Notes under the pieces: model-generated
Seen by the model: only the letters and a program-made list of their open reading frames with translations
Database searches by the model: none
What the model was told of the DNA's origin: nothing
Assembly (NCBI GenBank): GCA_913775005.1
Contig: CAJYKY010000104.1
Location: 1 to 8,177 of the forward strand
Source of the DNA: an uncultured Achromobacter sp.
Lineage (GTDB): Bacteria; Pseudomonadota; Gammaproteobacteria; Burkholderiales; Burkholderiaceae_B
DNA: 8,177 nt
Direction: 5' to 3'
Shown: positions 1 to 6,482 of the stretch, one piece after another
Layout: each line of letters opens with the position of its first letter
Position numbering within the stretch: the first letter of the stretch is position 1
Program-made: the position numbers and the translations under genes

Positions 1-66
1 GGATGCTGGTGCCGAAGCAGATGCCGGAGCCGACGCAGAGGCCGGCGCTGAAGCTGACGCCGACGC
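1..66 (-). repeat. ASASAP hexapeptide (18-bp) repeat in the VgrG tail, cut by the window edge
   Basis: Residues 1120-1139 of VgrG read as three copies of ASASAP followed by AS. They are preceded by a related PASAS stretch from 1117. At DNA level this is an 18-bp period with third-position drift. Such Ala/Ser/Pro tracts are typical flexible or extended linkers, so a further domain may lie to the left of the window. This is inference; the stop codon is not visible. Confidence 0.8.
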
Positions 67-3000
67 CGGACTAGCCGCTGTCGACCTGCCTCCCGCCGTC
101 GCTGCTCCCGCAGCGTCACCCGACGACGCCACCGCAGGCGTCGCGCCCGCACCCGTCAATCCGCTGCTCGAACCCAGGCCTGCACCTGCACCCGCCGCGC
201 CACCCGCAGCACTACCCCCAAATCCCGCCATCGAAGCCGCGCTCGTAATCACCTTTGACGCGCCTTCGGGCGCGACTGAGGCCAGCATGTCTGTCGCCGC
301 CGGCAAGGCGGCCGTCGGGTTCTTGATCAGTTCTGCCGCCTTGGACACCGTGCCGACCGCTGCCGTGGCGTTGTCGATCATGCCGCCTGCGCCCGGCACC
401 ACGGAGCCCAGCATGCCTGACGCGGCGGGCAGTGCGGACATCGGGTTGGCGATCATGGCCTGCGCCTGCGACACCATGCCCATCGTGCTTTTGGCCGTGT
501 TCAGCAAGCCGCCCACCGCAGACGGCGTCGAACCCAGGCCGCCGAGCATTCCCGGCGCTGCCGATAGCGCGCCCATGGGATTTTTCGCCAGCCCGGCCAG
601 CGTGTTCGCCTGGCCGGCCAACTGCGACAGCTTGGACGCCGCGCCCGCGGCCGTCTTGCCCAAGTCGCTCAAGCCGCTGGGCACCATATCGCCCAAGCCG
701 GCCAGTCCGCCGCCCGCGCCTGCCGCCCCGGCCGCGCCGCCAAAACCCGCCATCAGACTGGTGCCGGCTTTCTTGGCGGCCGTGGCCAGCACGCCGTCCT
801 TGTGGATAAGCTCTGCGCTGACAATCAGCGGGTCGTCAACGGTGGTGCTGGGCAGTGCCGGCAGCGTGGCCGCGTCGCTGCCCGGGCCGACGAAGTTGTG
901 CGTCGCGCCCTTGACCGAGAACAGCCCCGGCCCTTTGAACACAATGTCGGCGCCATCCAGCGTGACGCTGCCGCCCGCGGCCTGCAAGGTGACGCGCTGT
1001 TGGCCCAGGATCTCGATGCCCTCGGCCGACGACGTCACGGTGATGTCTTGCCCCGCCAGCGCTTCCAGGATGTCGGTGTGCGCGTGCAGCGACACCGGCG
1101 CTTGCGCCGACACAGCGTGTATCGCCCCTTGCTGCGCGAACACGCTGGCCGATCGGGCGGAGACCGCCGCATAGGTTTGCGTGGCCGCCACATGCGCATC
1201 GGACTGCGCCGTGGCGTGCAGATGCTCGCCCGCATGCAGCACGGCGCTGGCGGGCGTGGCGAGGTTCAACGAATTGGGGGTATCGATCAACAGATGCGGG
1301 CCATTGATGCGTTCGACGGCGGCATCGCCCGTGCGCTGCCCGTCGGCGGCTTTACCGGCGGCCTGCCCGTTGACCTGCGCGGCATAGCGCCCGTCCTGCT
1401 CGGGGTCCAGCGCCTTGAGCAGTTCGTCATAGCCCTCGGCCGCAGCCAAGGGCCGCGCCTTGCGCTGGCCCGCGCTGTCATTCAGACGGCGCGAGGCGTC
1501 CTGCGCGCCGCGCAGCAGCAGCAAGGCTTCCCCGGCATCGGCCTGTGTGGATTTGCCCTGTTCCCTTGCGGTGGACGACACCAGCATGCCTTGGCCCGAC
1601 CGTACAACCGCCCAGGCATCCGAGCGCAATTCAAAGCCGGTGCCGCGCCATTGGCCGCGGCTGGCGTCGTCCAGCTCTTGTTCCACCAGATAGCCCAGAC
1701 CCAATTGCGTGGCGGCAGTGGAGCTGGCCAGCCGCGTGCGCAGCTTGCCCTTGGTGTCGTCAAACACCCATTGATTGCGCCCCGCGCCGTCCAGCCCCTG
1801 GCTGTGCCAGCCGCTCAAGACGCCCGCGTGATTGGCGTCGCCGTCTTCGCCAGCCGACCACGGCGGCAAGTCGGCATCGTTGTACAGCTGGCCAGCAACT
1901 ACTGGCTGGTTGATATCGCCATCAATAAATTCAACGATGACTTCGGTGCCGCCGCGCGGCAGATGATGCGCGCCCCAGTTCGGCCCCGCCTGCGCACTGG
2001 CCACGCGCAGCCACGTGCCCGAGCGGTCGTCGCCGGGCGCGTTGCCGCTGGCATCGCCATGGGTGCGATGGGGCAGGCCGCCCGTCACCGGCTTCTCGCC
2101 GCGCTGCCACGGAAACTGCACCTTCACGCGCAGGTCGCGGTCAGAGGTAATGGGCGCATCGCCCGCGCTGACGACCACGGCGGCCAGGCCTTCGGGCGCG
2201 GTGGGCCGCGCGCGCCACTCGGGCATCAGCGCCGCCGCGTCGGGCTGCGCGACGAAGGCGTTGCGATACGTGCCGCGTTCCAAGTCCGGCGCATCCAATA
2301 CCTGCGCGGCCTGGCTGCCCAGATTGTTCGTGGCTTCGTGCGTCAGGTGCAGCACCACATATCGGTTGCCGCCCAGCTCATCAATGGCCTGCCCGCCGCC
2401 GCCTTCTGCGTAGCGTTCGTGCTGGCTCAGCGCGAACACGCGCCCCGCTGCCAGCGATCGCGCGGTGCCGGCGCCATCGAAGCGCACCAGCGCAGACTCA
2501 TGGGCGCGCAGCGCGCGGGCGGCGCTTTGCTCGGCAGCGTCGTCATCGCCATAGCGGCCATGCCCGGCGTAGTCGTAGTCTTCAAGCACCGGCAAGGATT
2601 CCACCTGCACCTGCGACCGGCTTTGCGCGGCATGCGCGGTCAGCGTGCGGTCGTTCCACGCGGCGCGTGCAACGCTGTTCGGGCGCACGGCCTGCCGGGC
2701 GGCAAAGCGAGTGATGCTGTCGCGGGTTTCCGTGGCGTCGCTGCGATGAAAGCGCAAGGGCGAGGCCGGATCTTCCGGGCGCGCAGCGTCGGCGTCGAAG
2801 ATCACGACGCGGTGGCGTGCGCCGCCGCTGGCAGATTGCCCGTCATCCTGCTGATGTTCGAAGCGGTAGCTCAGGCCGGCTTCGGCCAGGACGCGTTCAA
2901 CAAAGTCCAGATCCGACTCGCGGTACTGCGTGCAGATGGGCAGCGGCGCCAGCGCCTCGCTGACTTCAAACGCGAACGCCGCCTGGGGATAGTCCGAAAA

Positions 3001-3417
3001 CACTTCGCTGACGATGTCCTGCACCGACAGGTCCTGATAGATGAAGCTGTCGCGCCGCAGCGCCAGTGCAGCCATCCAGGGCGCTGCATGCAGCCGATAG
3101 CGCGCCAGACCGCCGTCAGCCCCCAACGCGTCTACGCCTTCGACCACCGCGTGCCAGCGCCGCATCGACCCATCAGCCTGAAGCAGGCTGACGCTGATCT
3201 CTTTACCCAGCAACGCGCCCACATCGACTTCGGCACTGGCGGCCAGGCAATCCAGCGTCAGCGCGAACAGGCACGAGACGCCTTCGCGCAGGTGCATGTT
3301 TTCCACCACCAGCTCTGCGTCCAGCGGCGTGGCAAGGCGCAGCAGGCGCGCCTGTTGCGACAGCGTGGCGATGTTCAGTGAGGAGTAGGCCGGGGCGTTC
3401 GAAGGCAAGGCGTTCAT
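1..3417 (-). CDS. vgrG: VgrG (TssI) T6SS spike protein with a long repeat-bearing C-terminal extension; 3' end outside window
   Basis: VgrG trimers form the T6SS spike tip, above Hcp, and are delivered into target cells with their cargo. The frame is open from ATG 3417 to base 1: 1139 residues with no stop. Seen, in order: a gp27-like N-terminal region with QYRESDLDFVERVLAE at about 164-179; the gp5-like OB fold at about 410-520, with NWGAHHLPRGGTEVIVEF (480-497) and GDINQPVV (500-507); the Vgr-family segment with FDDTKGQ at 552-558; a DUF2345-like beta-helix at about 715-845 ending near KGPGLFSVKG. Ordinary VgrGs often end about here. This one continues for at least 260 residues of Gly/Ala-rich sequence with internal repeats, so it is either an evolved VgrG with an effector domain further on or a VgrG with a cargo/adaptor-binding tail. 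ATG 3417 has no clear Shine-Dalgarno; the only alternative upstream start seen is GTG 3462, also without one. It lies 83 bp downstream of tssL on the same strand and is probably co-transcribed with tssJKL. The family call is secure; the tail function is unknown. Confidence 0.96.
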   Translation of the reverse strand, partial: MNALPSNAPAYSSLNIATLSQQARLLRLATPLDAELVVENMHLREGVSCLFALTLDCLAASAEVDVGALLGKEISVSLLQADGSMRRWHAVVEGVDALGADGGLARYRLHAAPWMAALALRRDSFIYQDLSVQDIVSEVFSDYPQAAFAFEVSEALAPLPICTQYRESDLDFVERVLAEAGLSYRFEHQQDDGQSASGGARHRVVIFDADAARPEDPASPLRFHRSDATETRDSITRFAARQAVRPNSVARAAWNDRTLTAHAAQSRSQVQVESLPVLEDYDYAGHGRYGDDDAAEQSAARALRAHESALVRFDGAGTARSLAAGRVFALSQHERYAEGGGGQAIDELGGNRYVVLHLTHEATNNLGSQAAQVLDAPDLERGTYRNAFVAQPDAAALMPEWRARPTAPEGLAAVVVSAGDAPITSDRDLRVKVQFPWQRGEKPVTGGLPHRTHGDASGNAPGDDRSGTWLRVASAQAGPNWGAHHLPRGGTEVIVEFIDGDINQPVVAGQLYNDADLPPWSAGEDGDANHAGVLSGWHSQGLDGAGRNQWVFDDTKGKLRTRLASSTAATQLGLGYLVEQELDDASRGQWRGTGFELRSDAWAVVRSGQGMLVSSTAREQGKSTQADAGEALLLLRGAQDASRRLNDSAGQRKARPLAAAEGYDELLKALDPEQDGRYAAQVNGQAAGKAADGQRTGDAAVERINGPHLLIDTPNSLNLATPASAVLHAGEHLHATAQSDAHVAATQTYAAVSARSASVFAQQGAIHAVSAQAPVSLHAHTDILEALAGQDITVTSSAEGIEILGQQRVTLQAAGGSVTLDGADIVFKGPGLFSVKGATHNFVGPGSDAATLPALPSTTVDDPLIVSAELIHKDGVLATAAKKAGTSLMAGFGGAAGAAGAGGGLAGLGDMVPSGLSDLGKTAAGAASKLSQLAGQANTLAGLAKNPMGALSAAPGMLGGLGSTPSAVGGLLNTAKSTMGMVSQAQAMIANPMSALPAASGMLGSVVPGAGGMIDNATAAVGTVSKAAELIKNPTAALPAATDMLASVAPEGASKVITSAASMAGFGGSAAGGAAGAGAGLGSSSGLTGAGATPAVASSGDAAGAATAGGRSTAASPASASASAPASASAPASASAPAS
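193..582 (-). repeat. Three degenerate 42-45-residue tandem repeats in the VgrG C-terminal extension
   Basis: Within the vgrG frame three units start at residues 946, 991 and 1033. Each opens with a near-identical block: NPMGALSAAPGML (plus-strand 544-582), NPMSALPAASGML (409-447) and NPTAALPAATDML (283-321). The rest of each unit is a looser Gly/Ala/Ser/Val stretch with a few Lys, such as MGMVSQAQAMI and VGTVSKAAELI. The unit array is bracketed by MAGFGG at residues 889-894 and again at 1063-1068. The sequence looks helical and mildly hydrophobic. Similarity is clear at protein level and partial at DNA level, so the duplications are old or selected. The boundary of the last unit is approximate. 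Confidence 0.85.
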
Positions 3418-3441
3418 AGGACTTGGCGAATGTCGATCGGC

Positions 3442-3467
3442 AAAACCGAGGGCGCGCGGCACGCGCC
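3442..3467 (-). other. Short GC hairpin with a nearby T-run between tssL and vgrG
   Basis: On the minus strand, GGCGCG and CGCGCC (plus-strand 3451-3467) can form a 6-bp stem with a 5-nt loop. A run of four Ts follows five bases after the stem. The T-run is short and offset, so this is not a convincing intrinsic terminator. At most it could reduce read-through from tssL into vgrG. Confidence 0.25.
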
Positions 3468-3500
3468 GGGAGGGGACAGGGGAAAGCGGGCGCGGTCAGG

Positions 3501-4280
3501 CTATGGCAGTGAAATCGTCAGGTGCGCCGCACGCGGACCCAGCTTGACGATGTCGTGATACGGCGCCATCGCCGTCTGCATTTCCGAGTTCAGGAAGTGG
3601 CCCATGCCTAGGAATGCCAACAGGCCCAGCAGTGCGAAGACCGCCATGATGGACCACAGCGGCACGTCACGCTTGAGCGTGTGCGCCACCTTGTCCGGCA
3701 GCGGCCAATGCGGCGCAAAGCCGGTGCGCTTGCCGCGCAGCAGCGCGATCTCGTCGCCCAGCCGCGCCGTCAGATAGCCCAGCTTCTCCTGGCCTTCGAT
3801 CAGGTACTTGCCCTGAAAGCCCAGCAGCAGGCACATGTAATAGATCTCTAGCGATTGCAGACGCGGCGCGCCCTGCGCGCGCAGGTCTTCCAGACGGGCG
3901 AAGAAGTTCTCGCCCGCCAGCTGCTCGCCAAACAGTGTGAGCTGCAATGGTTGCAGCATCCACGCATCGCGAATGGCGAAGCGGGAATTCAACACCGTCT
4001 CATCCACCGCTGCACAGAACGCGTACTTGGTGGCGTACACGTCTTCGGCCGGGATATCCATCTTCTTGGCGGCACGTTCGTAATCCGCCAAAAACTGCTG
4101 CACCCGGGCCGAAAAGGCGGCGGCGTCGGTGGGTTCCTGCCCGCTCTTGAGCAGGAACAGCATCAGGAAACCGTCGTACAGCAAGTCCAGCAAAGACTTG
4201 GCCGGGCGGCTGGCGTGGAAGTCGGCGGCGCGGGGCGGCAAGGTGGCGCCGGACATCAGGGAAGGAGCGTCTGCGGTCAT
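3501..4280 (-). CDS. tssL: TssL (DotU/IcmH-like) T6SS inner-membrane protein, without OmpA domain
   Basis: TssL is a tail-anchored inner-membrane component of the TssJ-TssL-TssM trans-envelope complex. Its cytoplasmic domain contacts TssM and TssK. From ATG 4280 the protein has 259 residues. Seen: the DotU-typical N-terminal helix pattern around SLLDLLYDGFLMLFLLKSG, the family stretch YATKYAFCAAVDETVLNS, and EIYYMCLLLGFQGKY. One membrane segment (WSIMAVFALLGLLAFLGMG) starts at about residue 209 and is followed by a short tail of about 30 residues. There is no C-terminal OmpA-like peptidoglycan-binding domain, so any cell-wall anchoring must come from another protein. A TTG at 4313 would add 11 residues and overlap tssK. 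ATG 4280 is preferred: it follows the tssK stop by 16 bp, and AGGA sits 11 bases upstream. The stop is TAG at 3501-3503. Confidence 0.95.
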   Translation of the reverse strand: MTADAPSLMSGATLPPRAADFHASRPAKSLLDLLYDGFLMLFLLKSGQEPTDAAAFSARVQQFLADYERAAKKMDIPAEDVYATKYAFCAAVDETVLNSRFAIRDAWMLQPLQLTLFGEQLAGENFFARLEDLRAQGAPRLQSLEIYYMCLLLGFQGKYLIEGQEKLGYLTARLGDEIALLRGKRTGFAPHWPLPDKVAHTLKRDVPLWSIMAVFALLGLLAFLGMGHFLNSEMQTAMAPYHDIVKLGPRAAHLTISLP

Positions 4281-4296
4281 GGCGGTGCGTGTCCTG

Positions 4297-5643
4297 TCAG
4301 CGGGTGACTGCAATCAAATCCAGCTTTAGTTCGGGAATGCCGGCGGGCGCGTAGATGGCGATGCTGCGCGCTTGCAGCATGCGGTCATAGAGCGAACCGC
4401 GCGTCTGTAGTGCGAAATACACGGCGCCGGGTTTGACCGGCACAGCGGGCGGCACCTGCGGCGTATAGGCCAGCGGCACGCCCGGCATGGCTGACAGCAC
4501 CAGCTTGTCGACGTCTTCGGGCGCACCCACCTTGAAGCGCATGGGCACGCTTTCCGATAGCTCCGCCGCGGGCATCGCAGCTTGCACGGCCAGATACAGC
4601 GACGTGGTTTCGTCGAGCTTTTCCGAATCGAGACGGCCCATATGGAACGACGGGCGCAACTCTTCCAGCACGATGGAGAAGTAGCGCGTGGAGATCACCG
4701 TTTCCAGCAGGTCGCGCAGAATTTCATCCATGCGCGCAAACGCGGGGCCGGGCGCGTCGTGCCGGTACACCGGCAGATCGGCCAGCGTATGCACCTTGGA
4801 AAACGTCATCAGCGCGCCGGCCAGCCGAGCCAATTCCTGGAACAGGCGTTCCGGGTGCAGCTGCGGATGATGGAACAGATGCGACAGCGTGGCGTAGGCT
4901 TCGTTGGCAGTGTGCAGCAGCCAGAACGAGGCCACGTCGCCCGAACGGAATTCGATGATGTTCTTGCTGGGCTCGCGGTGGAAGCCATACAGCGCATTGA
5001 CCTTGGCTTGCAGCGCGTCCAGCAGGCGGCGCAGCTGTTCATGCAGCGCGCCCGAGGCCGTCAGCGAGAGGCTGGGCGCAACGAAGCTTGCGTCCAGCTC
5101 ATAGCCCGCGCTGGCCGTGCGGCGCACGCGCGCAACCGGAATGGCCAGCAGCTCGTCGCGCGGTTCGAATTCCGAAATCAGGCGCACGTCTTTACGCAGG
5201 AACGCGAGTTCGGCCGTAGTGGCGCCGGTGTAAAGGTCGGGGGCGGGCGCGTTGTTGTGCGTATAGCGCGAGTCGAAACTGGCGGCCGCCTGGCCATCGC
5301 GGTAATTGCCGCCGATGGCCTTGAGCGGATGGATGGCCAGATAGAACACGGCCTCGCTCACGCCGTCCAGCGCGGTCAGCGCAACCGGCGGCGGCAGCTC
5401 GTCGCCATGCGGCGCGTTGTAGAGCTCGCCATCCGGAAACACCGCGCTCATTTCAGTGGCGCGCAGCATGCCGTTGGCCAGTGCCGACGCATCGAAACGC
5501 GCAGCCCGCAGACCCCACGCATACGGATGCAAGGCGCGGGCCATTTCGGCCAGCCGGTCTTCGTGATAGGCATCCTGCCGCTGGAAATGCTGCGGCCGCA
5601 GAAACAACCCCTCGCCCCAAAGGACTTTGGCTGAGTAACTCAA
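4297..5643 (-). CDS. tssK: TssK T6SS baseplate-membrane complex connector
   Basis: TssK is a cytoplasmic trimer that joins the T6SS baseplate to the TssJLM membrane complex; its N-terminal part resembles phage receptor-binding-protein shoulders. The 448-residue length is normal for the family. Seen: the hallmark N-terminal motif VLWGEGLFLRPQHFQRQD (residues 7-24), then FPDGELYNAP, FWLLHTANEAYATLSHLFHH and LHPERLFQEL further along. The start is TTG at 5643. It is required to keep the conserved N-terminus, since the next ATG (MARALHP, near residue 34) would delete it, and it has a strong Shine-Dalgarno. The gene lies 66 bp after tssJ and 16 bp before tssL, consistent with one minus-strand operon. 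Confidence 0.97.
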   Translation of the reverse strand: MSYSAKVLWGEGLFLRPQHFQRQDAYHEDRLAEMARALHPYAWGLRAARFDASALANGMLRATEMSAVFPDGELYNAPHGDELPPPVALTALDGVSEAVFYLAIHPLKAIGGNYRDGQAAASFDSRYTHNNAPAPDLYTGATTAELAFLRKDVRLISEFEPRDELLAIPVARVRRTASAGYELDASFVAPSLSLTASGALHEQLRRLLDALQAKVNALYGFHREPSKNIIEFRSGDVASFWLLHTANEAYATLSHLFHHPQLHPERLFQELARLAGALMTFSKVHTLADLPVYRHDAPGPAFARMDEILRDLLETVISTRYFSIVLEELRPSFHMGRLDSEKLDETTSLYLAVQAAMPAAELSESVPMRFKVGAPEDVDKLVLSAMPGVPLAYTPQVPPAVPVKPGAVYFALQTRGSLYDRMLQARSIAIYAPAGIPELKLDLIAVTR

Positions 5644-5650
5644 GTTGGCG

Positions 5651-5662
5651 CTCCCTTTCCTT
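5651..5662 (-). promoter_or_regulatory. Ribosome binding site supporting the TTG start of tssK
   Basis: On the minus strand this reads AAGGAAAGGGAG, ending 7 bases before TTG 5643. It is purine-rich and well spaced, and it decides the start because no ATG lies near the conserved TssK N-terminus. Confidence 0.75.
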
Positions 5663-5709
5663 GTCTTTCTATGTCTGGCTATAGAAGGCGGACGTACGCG
5701 CGCTGCGCG

Positions 5710-6327
5710 TCAACCAGGACACTGCACGCCAGACAGGCGTGAGGGGTCATAGGTTGGTATGCCCGCCGGCAACGTGGGTTTGCCAGTAGCAACCGTCAAT
5801 GCGCATGCATGCGCGCCAAGAACGATGCCCTTGTCTTCCACGTCGTCGACCTTGAATACGTACTTCCATCGCATCGGCGCGGGGGCGTAGAACAGCCCCG
5901 CGATGGCGATGTAATCCGCTTGCTTGGGGACTTTTTCCACGGCTTCAAACCGCTGACCAGGTGTGAGTGTTAGCTCACGTACACCCAGTACCGATTCCCC
6001 CAGCGCTGCTTTCTCGGCAGCAGTGTCTATCAATTGCGTGAGCGGTGCACGCTGGAATTGCTCAGGATTCTTCAGGTAGTATATTTTTGTAACGACGGCC
6101 ATCGACTGCCCACTGCTGGCATTCAAATTTTCTCCGGCGTGAATCGCCAATTTCACTTCGACAGGCGCGTTTTCAGCCTTTTTCAGGCCCGCCATCTCCA
6201 TCGCATTTCCCGTCAAACCGGCGACCGCACCGATGGCCGATACGGCCGCACATCCAGTAACGACGGTGCTTGCCAGAGCGCAAGCCGCGACTGCGAAGAA
6301 GCGAGATAAATGGATATGTTTGGACAT
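5710..6327 (-). CDS. tssJ: TssJ-like T6SS outer-membrane lipoprotein
   Basis: TssJ (SciN/Lip family) is an outer-membrane lipoprotein whose periplasmic beta-sandwich binds the C-terminal part of TssM. The protein has 205 residues. Seen: a positively charged N-terminus, a hydrophobic core (FFAVAACALASTVV) and a lipobox VTGC with the lipidated Cys at position 26. Residue +2 is Ala, consistent with outer-membrane sorting. The mature part contains VEVKLAIHAGENLNAS, VVTKIYYLKNPEQF and WKYVFKVDDVEDKGIVLGAHA, which fit the TssJ fold. A two-part internal stretch rich in Ala/Gly/Met (about 27-50) precedes the fold. ATG 6327 has only AAAGGG two to three bases upstream, too close for an ideal ribosome site, but no alternative start keeps the signal peptide. 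Base composition is less GC-rich than in the neighbours. It is the first gene of the minus-strand tssJ-tssK-tssL-vgrG set. Confidence 0.88.
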   Translation of the reverse strand: MSKHIHLSRFFAVAACALASTVVTGCAAVSAIGAVAGLTGNAMEMAGLKKAENAPVEVKLAIHAGENLNASSGQSMAVVTKIYYLKNPEQFQRAPLTQLIDTAAEKAALGESVLGVRELTLTPGQRFEAVEKVPKQADYIAIAGLFYAPAPMRWKYVFKVDDVEDKGIVLGAHACALTVATGKPTLPAGIPTYDPSRLSGVQCPG

Positions 6328-6366
6328 GGCCCTTTATACCGGAACTGTGTGAAGCAATACAGATCG

Positions 6367-6382
6367 CGGCACGTTAGATGCA
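6367..6382 (+). promoter_or_regulatory. Candidate sigma54 (-24/-12) promoter facing the lipoprotein-tssB-tssC genes
   Basis: The element reads CGGCACG, four bases, ATGCA. Compared with the sigma54 consensus TGGCACG-N4-TTGCA, only the first T and one T of the -12 half differ. The GG (6368-6369) and GC (6380-6381) are separated by exactly 10 bases as required. Transcription would begin near 6392-6394, giving a leader of about 90 nt before ATG 6483. Sigma54 control is known for several T6SS clusters in other bacteria; its use here is inference. No enhancer-binding protein gene is in the window. Confidence 0.42.
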
Positions 6383-6432
6383 GAATCGACGCAAGTAACA
6401 TGAAGACACGTGCTGTAGCGCGGTACTAACAA

Positions 6433-6473
6433 AAGGTTGTTGAAATACGGCCCCTAGTTACAACCTTGCTAGG
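6433..6473 (+). promoter_or_regulatory. Two overlapping dyads just upstream of the lipoprotein start
   Basis: Dyad 1 pairs AAGGTTGT (6433-6440) with ACAACCTT (6460-6467), 8 bp with a 19-base spacer. Dyad 2 pairs CCTAG (6453-6457) with CTAGG (6469-6473), 5 bp with an 11-base spacer. The second includes the only Shine-Dalgarno-like AGG (6471-6473) before ATG 6483. The arms interleave, and only one base separates the two 3' arms, so as RNA the two stems are probably mutually exclusive. As DNA they could be operator half-sites. Function is not shown. Confidence 0.4.
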
Positions 6474-6482
6474 TACTTAAAA

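Noticed and set aside
802..3381. An 859-codon open frame on the plus strand opposite vgrG (and a 295-codon one at 287-1174)
   Set aside because: They are antisense to a clear VgrG with recognisable motifs along its length. GC-rich third positions suppress stops on the opposite strand, and the products look like Arg/Ala/Gln-rich nonsense.
4278..4313. TTG 4313 as the tssL start
   Set aside because: ATG 4280 lies just after the tssK stop with AGGA upstream; the extra 11 residues add no family motif. The longer form cannot be fully excluded.
4582..5634. A 350-codon plus-strand frame opposite tssK
   Set aside because: It is a shadow of tssK, whose motifs, length and ribosome site are convincing; the antisense product shows no domain.
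5667..5686. Inverted repeat TTCTAT/ATAGAA between tssJ and tssK as a terminator or operator
   Set aside because: The stem is only six AT-rich pairs with an 8-base loop and no T-run. It is too weak to call without conservation data.
6328..6357. TATAAA just before tssJ as a sigma70 -10 box
   Set aside because: It lies only five bases before the ATG, would give a leaderless transcript, and no suitable -35 hexamer sits 16-18 bases upstream.
6440..6445. TTGAAA as a -35 box for the lipoprotein gene
   Set aside because: It matches the consensus at five of six positions, but no -10-like hexamer occurs at 16-18 bases downstream.
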